64,000 bases of DNA, taken from assembly GCA_018907035.1 (NCBI GenBank), contig JACCIC010000272.1, positions 310,001-374,000 of the forward strand. The letters are read 5' to 3'. The translations under genes and the position numbers were made by a program. Origin of the DNA: Sycobia sp. Sy_11. Its lineage: Eukaryota > Arthropoda > Insecta > Hymenoptera > Epichrysomallidae. The first letter of the stretch is position 1. Every line of letters begins with the position of its first letter. Below, one piece after another: positions 34,457 through 45,955 of this stretch. A model generated the notes under the pieces. The model was not told the origin of the DNA. It saw nothing but the letters and a program-made list of their open reading frames with translations, and did no database searches.

Positions 34457-36120
34457 TAGAGGAGGAGAAAAATCCTTTATGGATCTCGGGGACGGGTCCA
34501 CGGGTATGTGGAAATCACCAACAGATAGGCATACCCACTAAAAAACTACCTCCTCGGTGCATTCCCTCGACTGCTTCCTGCAGCTCTGAAAAGAGCTGCA
34601 AGCCGGAGTCGGCAGGCGTGCACTGAGGAAACCTCCGCTCCCTGGCTCAACTCCCTATCCCGGAAACCGCCGTTAGGTATTATTTCGGGAAGGGGACCAG
34701 AATGTTCGCCATTGGGCGTCACCATATCCCAGCAAAATAGAAGGATCTAGGGAAGGTCCGCCTTCTTCCATCTGAAGATATCCTCGACGAAATAGGCAAC
34801 GCTTCCCCATGTTTCCTGGCTGGAGAGCATCAGGGTGACTATGCCTTCCGGGGTAACCCATCCAACTTATTCCTCCAGTAGCGTCCTCTGCTGCTTCCAC
34901 TGTCCGCGCACTAAAAATGTATAATAGGCATCGTCTTTTGTGGATCCACTGTATATACAACCTGGATCCGCGACTTTGCCCATCTTGTGCAAGTACGCGC
35001 GGAAGTACTAGTGGCCGGTCAGCATCTGGGTGAGATAGTAATTTATCTCCTCGTGCTTTCGACCGATCCACGGAGCCACCTGACTTATAAGTCTGGCGAT
35101 CCACCTTCCACGTGCATCTTGTTCCCATCTCTTCTGCCAGCAAGCCAGCGAACACTCTCTGGATTGCTGCTTCCCTTCGGCTTGGCGAAGTCTCCTGTTC
35201 ATCTGGTGGACGAACTTCCGCTCCTGTGCCAGGAGGTCTACCGGGATCACTCCGGCAACCACTAGGGATGCGGCCTCCGAGACCGTCCGATACGAACACG
35301 TTACACGAAGAGCGCATCTCCTCTGTACAGCCGCCATGCGCCTCCGATACTTTTCGTATTGCAGCGCATCGGCATAGACTTCAGCACCGCAAAGCATGAA
35401 GAAATGAGCAGCTCGCAGTAGCAGCCGCCTGATGCAGAGGAATGGTCCTCCTACGTTGATCATGACCCTGCAAAGGGAGGCCGCCACTACCGACGCCTTG
35501 TCCGCCGACCTCTGAATATGTTTCCAGAAGGCGAGGTTCGTATCTAGCACCACACCTAGGTACTTGACAGATGCCTTGGTCAGGACTGACATCTCCCCAA
35601 TAATTAGCGGCTGCACTCTGGGGACGCGCTTCTTCGTAAGGAGCACAATCTCAGTTTTCGCCTCCGCTAATTCCAGCCCGTGATCACCCATCCAATGGCT
35701 AATTCTGCGCATAGTCTGATTAAGGCGCGTCTGTGCTAGCGTCATATTGCGCGCAATAATAACGGCTGCCACATCATCCGCATACCCGATCAGCGAGCAG
35801 TCTTCCGGCATGTACAATCGAAGGATCCCATCATATGAAATATTCCATAGATCGAGACCCAGGATGCAGACTTGGGCCACACCACACGTTAGCTCTTTTT
35901 GCTTAGAGCCCTCTGCCGTTTCGTGCAGAATGGATCTATCCTTCAAATAATCTCCGATGATCTGGAGTAGGTACTTAGGTACATTGAAGTCCTTTTCCAG
36001 TGCCCCCAGCACGTCTGTCCACCTAACCGAGTTGAAGGCGTTTTTGATATCGAGTGTCACCAGAAGACACACAGGTCGGGAGAAGTGATTCCCCCGCTCC
36101 GTAGTCCTGGCCGCTTCCAC
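34457..36120 (-). mobile_element. R1-clade non-LTR retrotransposon, 5'-truncated
   Basis: The minus strand carries the RT from the catalytic region onward, the C-terminal region and a 3' untranslated tail ending at about 34457 next to a short T run (A run on the minus strand). The same 3' tail recurs at 48634-48850, which marks the end of the family. The truncation at 36120 falls just before RT motif A, the usual form of incomplete target-primed insertion. Confidence 0.82.
34560..36120 (-). pseudogene. R1-clade reverse transcriptase, C-terminal two thirds
   Basis: A 370-codon open stretch (35008-36120) contains LLVTLDIKNAFNSVRWTDVL (motif A), TCGVAQVCILGLDLWNISYD (motif B; usually GxPQGSxLGP, here degraded), a complete catalytic LIGYADDVAAVIIA, ELAEAKTEIVLLTKKR and VKYLGVVLDTNLAFWKHI, then the thumb and linker. 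After a frame break near 35010 the C-terminus continues with GCIYSGSTKDDAYYTFLVRG, where the usual CCHC knuckle has lost two cysteines and its histidine. The YADD is kept, but the missing 5' part (ORF1, endonuclease, RT start) makes it dead. Confidence 0.85.
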
Positions 36121-36429
36121 TATTATTCTAATTAGTATTAATATTAGTCTTCATATTTTTGAGGCGGAGTCACGATCATAAAATGTAGTATTCATACGAG
36201 TATGGTATTACAATTAATCAATCATTATTATTAACTCTCTAATTATAATTATATTTTCTATTAAATATTAAATAATATTTGTAATTTATAATTCACGAGG
36301 ATGACTAGGTTGGTTTCCATATAGTTTGTATGAAAAGTCTTTCTCGAGCGTATTTTAGAACGAAAGAGAAAGCGATAATCATAATAGTATTTGTACGAGA
36401 TGAAGGGAAGTACAACATTTCTATAATAA
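36121..36429. other. AT-rich stretch, nothing recognised
   Basis: No coding or repeat signal beyond simple AT-richness. Confidence 0.4.
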
Positions 36430-36640
36430 GAAAACGTCTCTTCATCTCTCCTACTACCATGTATTTTCCCAGCGGGGAAAATTCGGCGGCTTCGCGCTTC
36501 GACTATAAATACGGGCCAGCTGGATTACAAAAAGCAGACTGCCGGTCGCGTTTGTAGCGAGTAGAATAAATTTCTTGTATCGTGCTGATATCCAAGCTGT
36601 AGAATAAAGTAAGGATCCTATATTTCAATGTTTGTTTCCT
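36430..36640 (+). promoter_or_regulatory. TATA-bearing promoter-like block, possible solo LTR
   Basis: A GC-richer block has TATAAATA at 36504-36511, then about 30 bp later ggattacaaaaagcagactg, and two AATAAA signals at 36565-36570 and near 36602. TATA followed by closely spaced polyadenylation signals is the U3-R-U5 look of an LTR. I found no second copy, primer site or coding part in the window, so this is tentative. Confidence 0.35.
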
Positions 36641-37337
36641 AATACCTTCTATTCCGCGATACGCGCGCTTGTTTTTAGAGTAGGAGACACGGGTCTAGGA
36701 GACAAAAAGCTGTCGCTGGACTTGTAGATTCCGCTAAAAATAAGCGCGACGCCCAAAGGTAATAGTGGGAGGCCGAAAGCGCGCCGATGCTACCCTTAGG
36801 GGACATCGGAGTCGTCGCCACTCCGAATCCGACACGCTGCGGTAAGAGCCACCTGGAAGTAGTCTTAAGCAGCGTCGAACCGCACCGAGTCGCACCGCGC
36901 CCTCGCGAGAAAAGTATCTGCGATCTGCCCCGCATATCCCCGGCTTCAATACGCAAAGGCGTTGGCGGAAATTTAAGGGGGCAATTCGCCGATAACGAAA
37001 GGCATTAAATCACCGTTAAGCTTTTCCGGGTGAGACCAACTTCAGCTGGACCTCACATATGCAATTGAATGCTTATAAATGTAATGTTACTTATGTAAAT
37101 TACTAATAAGTAATACAATTATTGATAATTACTAGAGAATACAATCCAGCAGGAAAGATCGGTTCACAGGTGGAGCAAACATGAAGCAGCAGATAACACA
37201 AAGCGAATTGGGCGAGCAATAATAAAAACCAGTAATAAAATGCTATAGAATATAAAATAAAATGCGATCTGCTCAAAATTCTATCAATTATTACTGTTCA
37301 AATCTATTTTATCATTAATATATATCAATATATGGCT
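36641..37337. other. GC-rich block then AT-rich spacer, no gene
   Basis: 36690-37010 is GC-rich, with mutually overlapping open frames on both strands and no domain. Part of it (about 36910-36990, gatctgccccgc ... ggcttcaatacgc) loosely resembles 60205-60290. The rest is AT-rich. Confidence 0.35.
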
Positions 37338-37673
37338 AAGATATATTTCTAAGAAGATAATATCTATTCACTCTTGGATGATTCCACAGATTATGCGATG
37401 TACAACATCCACGAATTTATCTCTTCGACGACTAAGTCATATGAAAGATTTTCTTTCCTCGATATGTTCAAAATATAACTTTTAATTTTATTCTTCAAAA
37501 TTTAACTTATTCTTCAAAAAAAAAATTAAAAGTTCTATTTTGCACATATCGAGGAAAGAATATCTCTCATATGACTTAATCGTCGAAGAGATAAATTGGT
37601 CGATGTTGTACATCGCATAATCTGTGAAATCATCCAAGGGTGAACATATATTATATTCTTAGAAATATATCTT
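37338..37673. repeat. Long hairpin, 152-bp arms with 32-bp spacer (MITE-like)
   Basis: 37338-37489 and 37522-37673 are reverse complements with few mismatches (aagatatatttctaagaa ... caaaatataacttttaat against its complement). Transcription would give an almost perfect stem of about 150 bp. No TIR/TSD assignment is clear. Confidence 0.85.
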
Positions 37674-37859
37674 AATTATTTCATTTAATTCCACAAAACA
37701 ATATAGCGCACCAAATATTATCTATTTTCAATATATGGCTTATTTAAACTACAGATTCATTGTCTTACATGGTATTACATATCATGTGTAAGTGAGCAGA
37801 CAAATTTATTAAATTCAAGCCTTCTCGGTAAGTTACAAACATAGTAAAATAAAATAATT

Positions 37860-38990
37860 AAATACTGTAAATGTTATATTGGCAAAAAAATTGCTTCAAT
37901 ATACGAATTTTATATAAATTAAATAGAATAATAGCAAATTTTACAACTGAAATTTGTGAAATTTTACAAGCGATTTGTGAATTTCTTGTAAAATATATTT
38001 TACAAGTATTGATGACGATAAGTTTGTGGGAGTCGAACATGGAATATCGTCCCAAACACATATCTGAACAATATTTCTCTACTGTATTATTAATTTTCGT
38101 TGTGTAAAGCTGAAATTCACAGACCAAACCATGCTCATCAGCTCTAACCCAATGTTTGAATCCTCTTTTTATAGGTTTAGCCGGACAATGCTCTTTCAGG
38201 ATATGTTTTGCCTTGAATTTTATTTGATAATTTATTGATTAATTTATTTATTTAATTTTATTTGATATTTAATTTTATTTTGATTCGTTAACACTTTGTT
38301 TTTGAGAAGGTTTATAGTATTTGAAAAAGCTCTCGGAAAGAGTTTCTAGGAATTGCTTGAGTTTATCGTAAGTAGATTCACATCTTGCTGACATTGTAGA
38401 GTTATCGTTATAATGTATGGTCAATAACAGAGTAGAAAGAGGTATTACAGAGCTTATATAAGCATTATACCATTGAAGATTTAAAGACCAATAGTCCCAG
38501 ACAGAAAGTAATTTACTCACTCCCCTCATGATATTGATACCAAGAAATTTTAGTATTTCTTCTTTGTCTGTTTCTCGGTAAGATTTACGTGATTGAGGTA
38601 CATACAAATTAGTTTATCATATAAATTATTTTATCAACCAGACTATCAGAAAATAGGCAAAGAAAAATTTGTGAAGGTGAATCAATATTGGAAGCAATTT
38701 CTGGACCACAGTTTTCAGAAAAATCTTTTTTCTTGCCAAATGCCATCTAGACCAGCTAATCTTGTAGAAAATGGAGTTTTGTGATCTTTTATCATTAGGT
38801 AAATGTAAGTTAGTTGAAAAGTCTATATTTCCAACTCAGACATCATTTACAGTTTCATCAATATCTGGTGGATTGCTCTCCAAATCACCATTATTATCAT
38901 ATACATCGTCTTCGCTTTCATCACTACTTGGAATTTTACAAGAGTCCATGATGTATATTCTTTTTGTATATAATTATAATACAATGTAAT
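37860..38990 (-). pseudogene. piggyBac-family transposase remnant
   Basis: The N-terminal acidic part (DSCKIPSSDESEDDVYDNNG) leads, after breaks, to TDKEEILKFLGINIMRGVSK, VWDYWSLNLQW, NAYISSVIPLSTLLL, HYNDNS and YDKLKQFLE, the first part of the DDE_Tnp_1_7 domain. After a deletion around 38275 it resumes with FKAKHILKEHCPAKPIKRGF, KHWVRADEHGLVCEFQLYT, the segment in which piggyBac carries KPIKRGxKxW and the acidic residue of RADxxG. The C-terminal catalytic part and Cys-rich tail are missing or unrecognisable. Multiple frameshifts; not functional. Confidence 0.8.
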
Positions 38991-39972
38991 TTACATGAAT
39001 TACATTTGATTCGAATAATTATATTATATTATGGCTTAGTAAGTTATTTCATAATAAAGAACGAAATCAGAAAAATAATAAAATTTAGCAATGTATACTC
39101 AACAATTTAGATTTATATTAATAGTAGATTACGTGTTTAGACAAGAAAAATATTGAGACTTGCGTTTTTGTATTTTACTTTTTCATATTATTGTGAAAAG
39201 CAATTGGTGAAGAATTTTTATTTTTTCGCTTTGTTCATTACAATTATATGATTTTCAATACTAATCTATTAGAAAAAAAATTTTTATTCACAAGAATTTC
39301 CAGGAGAAGCAGTGATTTTCTATCACTGTAGATATCTAATTGAATAGCAAGAAAAATATTGTGTTATGGCAAATTATGAATCCCATTAGCATTGCAGTTT
39401 GACAAACACTGATCTGATTCCAAATTCGTAATATATATAGGGATACTTTGTATAGGCTAGAATCCCTAAAAAACCATGTATGTATTTTCTTCGTTCACAT
39501 TCAACAAAATCTAATTTTAAAAAATATTCAAAATTTTTGTCAGTCATTTTGGAACCGACATTTTAAATTCATATAAGTTTTGAATCGGCCATTGTATTCG
39601 TAACCAGCGACCTCGAAAAGCCTACAAAAGGAGTTTTGAATGCACATTTTGCCAAATACGACATTTCCCGTCTGCCATATTAGATTCGCCATTTTGAATT
39701 TGCAAAATCTGACTCGATATTCGTAATTAGCGATACCGAAAATCCTAATATAAATAATTTTTTGTATATTTTCATGATCTAGTTTCGTCGGTAATGAATG
39801 CATTGATAAAAACACCATTGCTCTGTATATATTTATCACAATAATAATTATTCAAAAATTCTTAAAAATTTCCGATCACTTTGAAGTTTCAGAAGTTTAG
39901 TACCAGAAAATGCAAATACTCCCAGATTTACTAGCGTTTTTAAAGAGAAAATGAAGAAAAAAGTAAATAAAA
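38991..39972. other. piggyBac 5' interior without recognised coding
   Basis: AT-rich sequence between the transposase start and the terminal end at 40009. 39540-39840 contains repeated attttgaattc/cgccatt-like strings typical of degenerate interspersed repeats. Confidence 0.4.
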
Positions 39973-39974
39973 TA

Positions 39975-40013
39975 TGTCGTCACTATAGTAGCGTCTGTGA
40001 CTGAAAGGGTTAA
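39975..40013 (-). other. piggyBac terminal end with TTAA site
   Basis: On the minus strand TTAA (40010-40013) is followed by CCCTTTCAGTCACAGACG, then CTACTATAGTGACG. TTAA plus a CCC-starting end is the piggyBac signature. It lies in the right orientation about 1 kb upstream of the transposase remnant. I could not find the matching other end. Confidence 0.65.
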
Positions 40014-40194
40014 TGAATTTGAGAATTTATAGAAGAGTCAACCATTCTTGACGAAATATTTATTTGATACCATAAATTGTTCCTTAAACACAAAAATAAT
40101 TATTAAGTTTAACTCATTTATTAATTAATCATTATACATAATCTTAGTAACTAAAATGTATCTTAGCGTATTTTAGATTTATTTTAACAGTTAG

Positions 40195-40665
40195 TTAAAT
40201 CAATAAATATTTTTATTGGTCTTACAGTCGTTATACTATAATATATTAAACTAAAATAATGACAGTCAGATTGTCCTTGTTTATACTCAGTCCTGAAGAA
40301 TCTTTAGTAGAAATTATTACTACAATAAATTATATTGGAAATTAAAAATTAAAAATAAAAATTAAATTAATAAAAAAGTAGAATAAAAAATAAAAATAAT
40401 AAATAAAATAAAAATAAGACCGAAAATAAAATAAAATAAATCAGACTGTCTATGTTTATTCTCACCCCCGAAGAATCTGAATTAAATCTTATTACTAAAA
40501 ATAAATGAGAATAAAAATGAAAAATAATAAAGATACAATAATAATAAAATATTATAATAAAAATTTAAACTACCTTAAATTTAACTTCTCCTTTCGCGTC
40601 CGACGTTTCAAACCGCTACGGTTCATCCTCAGGAACTAAACAATTTAGTTTATATATGATATTGC
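40195..40665 (-). mobile_element. Penelope-like terminal fragment
   Basis: Terminal signature attggtcttacagtcg, a near-palindrome gacagtcagattgtc (40259-40273), AT-rich tracts, a second gtttattctcacccccgaag block and the hairpin at 40598-40636. No coding sequence remains. Confidence 0.7.
40598..40636 (-). other. PLE RNA-like hairpin, copy e
   Basis: Read on the minus strand: GTTC-CTGAGGAT-[GAACCG-TAG-CGGTTT]-GAAACGTC-GGAC. The inner stem is complete with one G-U pair, and the outer stem GTTC/GGAC pairs with one wobble. Confidence 0.55.
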
Positions 40666-40783
40666 TCTAAATATTTATTTGAATGAAGAAATTATTTTGT
40701 AACACTAAAAACATATGTAGTAATTTGAAGAAATTCATGTTTCTGTTTCAAGAGTAAGAATTATTTCTTTGAGTCAATTAAGT

Positions 40784-41095
40784 AGTTCATTTTGTCAATG
40801 TATCTTTTAGTCATTTTTACATAATCTTTAGTTGCTCTAAAGAAATATTTAGGAATTGTAACAAAACATTTTAAGAAAATCAATTAAATATTCCCAACCT
40901 TTTAAGAAAAATTCAGTAAGTTTAATGAATCATTTTGTTAATTTTATAAAATATTTGCTCGAGTTACAGAAATATTTAATAATTCTAAAATAATATTTTA
41001 TAAAAATCACTTAATATTTAATTATTTTCAAGAAAGATTCAGTTTCTTTAATGAATAGTTTAGTCAATTTTAATAACTCTTCCTGTTCCTTACAT
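40784..41095 (+). repeat. Diverged tandem repeat, ~140-bp period
   Basis: Blocks aagaaaaattcagtaagttt ... gaatcattttgttaattt and aagaaagattcagtttcttt ... gaatagtttagtcaattt, together with repeated gaaatatttaggaattgtaa / gaaatatttaataattctaa, indicate two to three old tandem units. Confidence 0.55.
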
Positions 41096-41134
41096 ATTTA
41101 GTTAATCTAACTAAATATATTGTGAAATTTAGAG

Positions 41135-42153
41135 AACGCGTGAGTAGTGCATGTCACGAAAAAGAAACAGAGAAATTTAGGGCAATAGTGCGACACTTGG
41201 CGAAACCGCGACAGAAACTTATGAAATAGTGCTTAAATTGCATGATAGTAATACCCTGCATCATAATTAGGTGCTTTCAGTAACATGCTGATTTTGAATA
41301 AGGTCCTGAGAGCGTCAATGACGAGGTGCGGAGAGGAAGGTCGATTCAAGTGCTAACCGACGCGAATGCACAGTGAGTCCACGCGCTTGTTCGTTAAGAC
41401 TAGAGCCTAACCATTCGAATGTTGGTTGAAGAGTTGAATATTGACCGGGAAACATTTAGAAAGATTTTAGCCGAAGATTTCGCCACGAAAACGCTGTGCG
41501 CGGAGATGGAACCGAAGAACCCTTCAGATGAGCAAAATGCCCATTGAATGAACATCGTTCAAGATCGTCTCGAGCAGGTTGAAAGTCATCCTACTCTTCA
41601 CGATCGAGTTATTACTGATGATGAAATTTGATTTTTTGTGGCGCCAGGGCTAAAGGAAGCGAGAATGTCAAGCTCAAAGTAAAAACCATGTTCATTTGGT
41701 TCTTCGACAGCATAGTACATTTGCTGTGTTTCACAAAGTTTCATAGAGAATTTGTACCACCTGAACAAACTGTAAATCAAGTATTCTACCGCAATGTGCT
41801 CAAATAAATACGAAAAAGGGTGCTCATAGTATGTCCAGAGTCCATCACAAAGTTACCAGAACAGCACTATCAACCGGACATGTTACCCAGCGACTTTTTC
41901 CTATTCCCCCATTTGAAAAAATTCGTCAAAGGTCGATATTTTGACCCCGTTGAAGTCATCCAAAAATCTGTGGGTACATGGATAGGTTCTACAAAATTTG
42001 TTCCAGAATTGTTAATCAATAGATTAATTAATATAGAAATTGGAAAACTGGCTGGAAGAATTGTATAGATGTGGAAGGGGACTACTTTCAAGGGGATCGC
42101 AGCGATATACCTTCATTTTTATATATACTCGATTTTTCAATTGCCTGATCTCG
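41135..42153 (+). pseudogene. mariner B1 transposase remnant with right TIR
   Basis: Plus-strand remnants align to copy B2 at 53200-53897: FRAIVRHLAKPRQKL, LTIRMLVEELNIDRETFRKI (after breaks) and EQVESHPTLHDRVITDDE (first catalytic Asp region). Later come PSDFFLFPHLKKFVKGRYFD (third Asp kept) and WKTGWKNCIDVEGDYFQGD at the C-terminus. The second-Asp block is deleted. The right end CTGATCTCG (to 42153) followed by TA pairs with the B2 left end CGAGGTCAAACAATTAAG. The left end is missing. Many stops. Confidence 0.78.
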
Positions 42154-42159
42154 TATATC

Positions 42160-43130
42160 ATTAAAGCTCGCAGCCTCACCTTCGCCACCGAAAAGCAGCA
42201 TAATTCACCTTTGCAATGTTTAGCCACATGGCCGTACGCTTGGCACTTTTAATATCTTGCGATACATCTTGTACTTGACAGGACAGCTACTCTACGTACA
42301 GCCTCTTGCAGCTGCTGTAATTAATCCCTGATTTTCGTAGAATTCGCAGAATTCATTATTAGAATCATCGTAGAATTCATTCTTGACTTATTAACGTCAG
42401 CTCCTCATTTTGATCATATATCGCCAAGACTCACCTCATCTGATGACATGTCCTTTTGTACGTCGTAGAAAATGAGTCTCCATTTTCTCCTTACTGATGC
42501 ATGGTTTTCAAATGATCTGCAAGGATTATTGTAGCTTTTAATTTATCTAACCCCACTTCAGTTCCGGTTTCCACTAGGAATCGCCTTCTGGACCGTTTTA
42601 GGTTCCCAATCTGAACCTTGGCCTGCCTTGAAAGTCTTTTGAAGAACTTCCTTTGCTTTTTCTGTTGAAGAGATTTCGTCACATCCCTTGGCTTCAGAAG
42701 AACCACGTGTGGTGGTGGCCGTATCGTGGCTTTAGTAACTTGGGCTTTAAAAGCAACCAATCTGCTTTCTTTATTCCTGGGCCTTTCAGTCATCGTAAGC
42801 GCAAATGCGTACTCTGCGGTACTCTGGCGAATTTTCGATTTGCTGCAAGATCTTTCAAGGCTGCCGACTTAGTTTCAGCGCGAGCATATCTGATGGCCAT
42901 CTGATATAGCCACCATTAACTCCTTCAGGCTTTTTAGCCCATCCTTTCTCACTTCAAGGTCCTCAGATGCTTTTATAACAATATTTATTTTTTCAAAGTT
43001 CAGTGCTGCAATCTCGATGCAGTCCTTAGTAGGTTGTCCTGGTTCTGTGTATTGTGAAAGTGTTGATTCGTTGGTGTTCTTATTTGCAGCTTTTTCCACC
43101 TCGATCTCTTTGCAGGACATTTTTTGTATC
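42160..43130 (-). pseudogene. Non-LTR ORF1 (gag-like) remnant with zinc-knuckle trace
   Basis: On the minus strand a helical, charged N-terminal part (LNFEKINIVIKASEDLEVRK, GLKSLKELMVAI; 42875-43120) is followed by a 100-codon stretch with KATIRPPPHVVLLKPRDVTK and NLKRSRRRFLVETGTEVGLD (42491-42793). Far downstream lies KCQAYGHVAKHCKGELCC (about 42190-42240), a decayed CCHC knuckle. This layout matches ORF1 proteins of R1-type non-LTR elements. Stops separate the parts. The mariner right end at 42153 marks the left limit. Confidence 0.6.
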
Positions 43131-43384
43131 TGGTCTCTGCAACTTGTTTCCTTTACCTATTTTCCTGATGACAACTCTCTCCAGCCGGTAGCCTGCTTTT
43201 GCTTACCGCTTATGCGGTTACTTTCGAATCACAAGTTTTTGTAAGTTGAATGTGAAGTGTCTTTGTATTCAGCTTGTTTTAATTCTCATTTGTAGGTTGC
43301 TCCCTTTCTATCTCTCGGCCTCCTAATCGCTCTATTCTTCTCTCTACCGTTCTTTCTGCTACATTAGTTTTATTTTTGTTCATT

Positions 43385-43560
43385 ATTAATAAATATTTCT
43401 ATTGGTCTTACAGGCTAATTAAATGAATGGAAATTAATACATAATAATGTCAATATATATTTATATCAATACCAATACTTATCAATATACAATTAATTGA
43501 AAATTCTAATGATAGTCAGACTGTCCTTGTGTAAAATCACTACGGCTCCTTATCATAGAT
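43385..43560 (-). mobile_element. Penelope-like terminal fragment
   Basis: aataaatatttctattggtc with cttacaggctaattaaatg and gatagtcagactgtccttg matches 1855-2010 closely (same subfamily), ending in the broken hairpin remnant tacggctccttatcat near 43541-43556. Confidence 0.65.
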
Positions 43561-43779
43561 TAAACTAATATGGTCACCATTAATTAATAACATTTTGTTT
43601 ATTATTTCGTAAGACAAAATTCCGGAAACCCGTTCGGTGGACACCATTAATTAATAACGTGCGCTATCAAAATTTCAACTCGCAGTTATAGTGACTCTTC
43701 TACTTCTACCCTAGTATGATGCATCACCTATCGCAAATGTCACAAATGAAAGATTAAGGCTTTTTTTTTTTATTTCGAA

Positions 43780-44150
43780 ATATCAATGGTTGCCATGCTG
43801 AAATCGACAGTATACCATCTCGACATTTCGCTGTCGCTGATTATGTCGTTGTCAGTCTGAGTCTTGCGGCAGATCTCATATAAAATGTCATCAGCTGTCC
43901 TGCTAGAATTAACATACACTTACAGAACTACGCCTAGGTAACTTCTTTCAATAAGGCCTTGCGAAATGTCGAATAGGTAGTAAACACCCTCTGATTTCCG
44001 GGATTGGATTTTGTAACTTCTATTAACATCTCTGTCGCCTTTATACATGGGATAGATCATATATCCGTACCAGAATCTTCGGGTTTAATGTCCTCACGTA
44101 TACTCTCTAGTACATCTACATAATTCTTGCTCATAGCCGGCTTGATGGCT
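43780..44150 (-). pseudogene. R1-clade ORF1 (gag) fragment
   Basis: The minus strand reads SKNYVDVLESIREDIKPEDS, then GTDI, a stop, and in shifted frames EMLIEVTKSNPGNQRVF and ADDILYEICRKTQTDND. The pattern YxxVLxxxRxxxKPExxGxDI followed by LIEVxK is how R1/TRAS-type gag proteins look before their zinc knuckles. Several frame changes; the N- and C-terminal parts are not clear. Confidence 0.6.
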
Positions 44151-45302
44151 ATGGCATTTATTTTCCTCCTTTTCTTCGTTATTTTTTTTTGCTCTGCCTG
44201 GTTAGTACTGTACTGATCTCTCCACTTTTCAGTTAACTCAGTAACGTTATTCTTATTATTATTTATTCTTTTATACTATATGCCTTAATTTATTGGTTCC
44301 TGCTTTCTTTATTGTTAATGTTAGTATTGTCTTCTTTTTTCTTTTTTTTGAAGTTTAATGATATGAGTCGGGGACGGTACGTCTCTTTGGAGTTATATCT
44401 ATACACGTCGATCCCGATGGTGTGAAGAGATTACATTCTTTTTCTTCTGCTATCTATGTCGAGCTTCTGTTAATTCTTCAATTCTGGGTAAGCTATTCTT
44501 GATATTCTTCTTGGTATTAGGTTTGCTCCTTATTACCATTAGCGTATCCTAGTTCAGCATGTTGGAGAACACTCTTCAGATCCCACAACTAGCCCAATTC
44601 TTTCTGCCTATCTGAGAATCCAGGAATTCCGCCGGTATCAACGAACTGTTCGATCTTCGCTTGTACCTTTAAGTTCCGTAGTATTAAACAAGCCAACTAT
44701 TTATTTGTAATTCATTCCTGCATGTACCTGGCTTACTGAACCCTTCAACGATGAACTCATTAGAGCAACCTGGGCTTTCTCAAGCTTCTTCCAGAAACCA
44801 TACGGTCTTTCAATCTTTGGAGAGCTGTTGGAGGAACTCTCTCGTCGGCTGCATTCACTACTGAAGTGAATAGACTATAACTAACTATGACCTCACCTTC
44901 CGTTAGTCATCAGATCACCGGGTCATCTAGAAATGAATTAGGCGTATATCTCCCGACCTAGAATCTTTGCTTGGTCATGGGCTACACCGTAAGGAAAAAA
45001 TGGTAGTCTATCATTTATTCAAGAGAGCATATTCCTATCCGACACGTTCTCACTTGAAGATGATCATTTAGTCGTTTTTGTTAGAGGCAGGAAGGGGGAA
45101 GAGAAATGTTAATAGAGTCCACTTATTTAATATTCTATTTTTCTCTGCTTAAATCATTGTTAGAGGGTTATAGCTTATCCGTTTAAAGTATCCCGATAGA
45201 TGTGCGTCATATATTCTCAATATATTGCCGATTAGAATCTGTTTACAAGACATAGAGCAACATAAAGTTCGTTACTTGGTTGTCCGTTCAGAATATCCAT
45301 TT
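44151..45302. other. Degenerate stretch, possibly more non-LTR debris
   Basis: Balanced composition, unlike the surrounding AT-rich DNA, suggests decayed coding sequence, probably upstream gag of the same element, but no motif is secure. A plus-strand string DDHLVVFVRGRKGEE near 45050 is RT-like by eye only. Confidence 0.3.
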
Positions 45303-45955
45303 ATAACAATTGAATTGTACTTCTGTCGACTGCCCATATACAAATTAATAAATATTTTTTTATTGGTCTTACAGTCCAATCAATTCCATCCAAAAATAAA
45401 ATAAAATAAAAATAAAAATAAAATAAAAATAAAAAATAAAAATAATAATAAAAATAAAAAATAAGAAATAAAAAATAAAAAATAATAAAAATAAAATAAA
45501 AAAATAAAAATTAAAAATAAAAATTAAATTAAAAATTAAATTAAAATTATAATGACAGTCAGACTGTCCTTGTTTACATTCACCCCCGTAGACTAATCTG
45601 AAAATAAAATATTAGCTGAAAAAATTCTTTGTTAGTAAAGTGCAGTCTGATTGTCCCCAACACCCTGACCTAATTGAAGACTTGTCCAACGTTTCGAGCT
45701 CGCTACGGCTCCTCATCAGGGACTAATCTAAACCTTATATTCTAATCTATATATACCCATCCCCACCCAAATTTCGTAAATTAAATATAAATTCCCCCTC
45801 TACACAAATTGTCCAAAACCAATCAATTTAATAAGGAATGATAAACACTGTCCAATCTACCAGACTCTAACATTAAATTCACATTATTTCGATTCTTGGA
45901 AATGTGAATACTTTCAAGACTCTCCCGTTTATACTTATTATTAATACCATTTATA
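45303..45955 (-). mobile_element. Penelope-like element, 3' end
   Basis: It begins at the element end ttgaattgtacttctgtcg, then attggtcttacagtccaatc, a long AAAAT tract, the palindrome gacagtcagactgtc, gtttacattcacccccgtag, the hairpin (45684-45723) and the last ~35 codons of the GIY-YIG tail on the minus strand (ESLESIHISKNRNNVNLMLE, ending YHSLLN). It is almost identical to the copy at 3.4-4.4 kb. Truncated near 45955. Confidence 0.8.
45684..45723 (-). other. PLE RNA-like hairpin, copy f
   Basis: Identical on the minus strand to copy c: GTCC-CTGATGAG-[GAGCCG-TAG-CGaGCTC]-GAAACGTT-GGAC. Confidence 0.6.

Noticed and set aside
34066..34541. Ile/Leu-rich frames resembling membrane proteins
   Set aside because: They come from a degenerate ATT/TTA trinucleotide tract.
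39540..39839. 99-codon minus-strand frame
   Set aside because: Made of degenerate repeated attttgaat/cgccatt strings inside a piggyBac interior; no domain.
44990..45110. Possible RT motif (DDHLVVFVRGRKGEE)
   Set aside because: Only a short resemblance without neighbouring RT motifs in frame.
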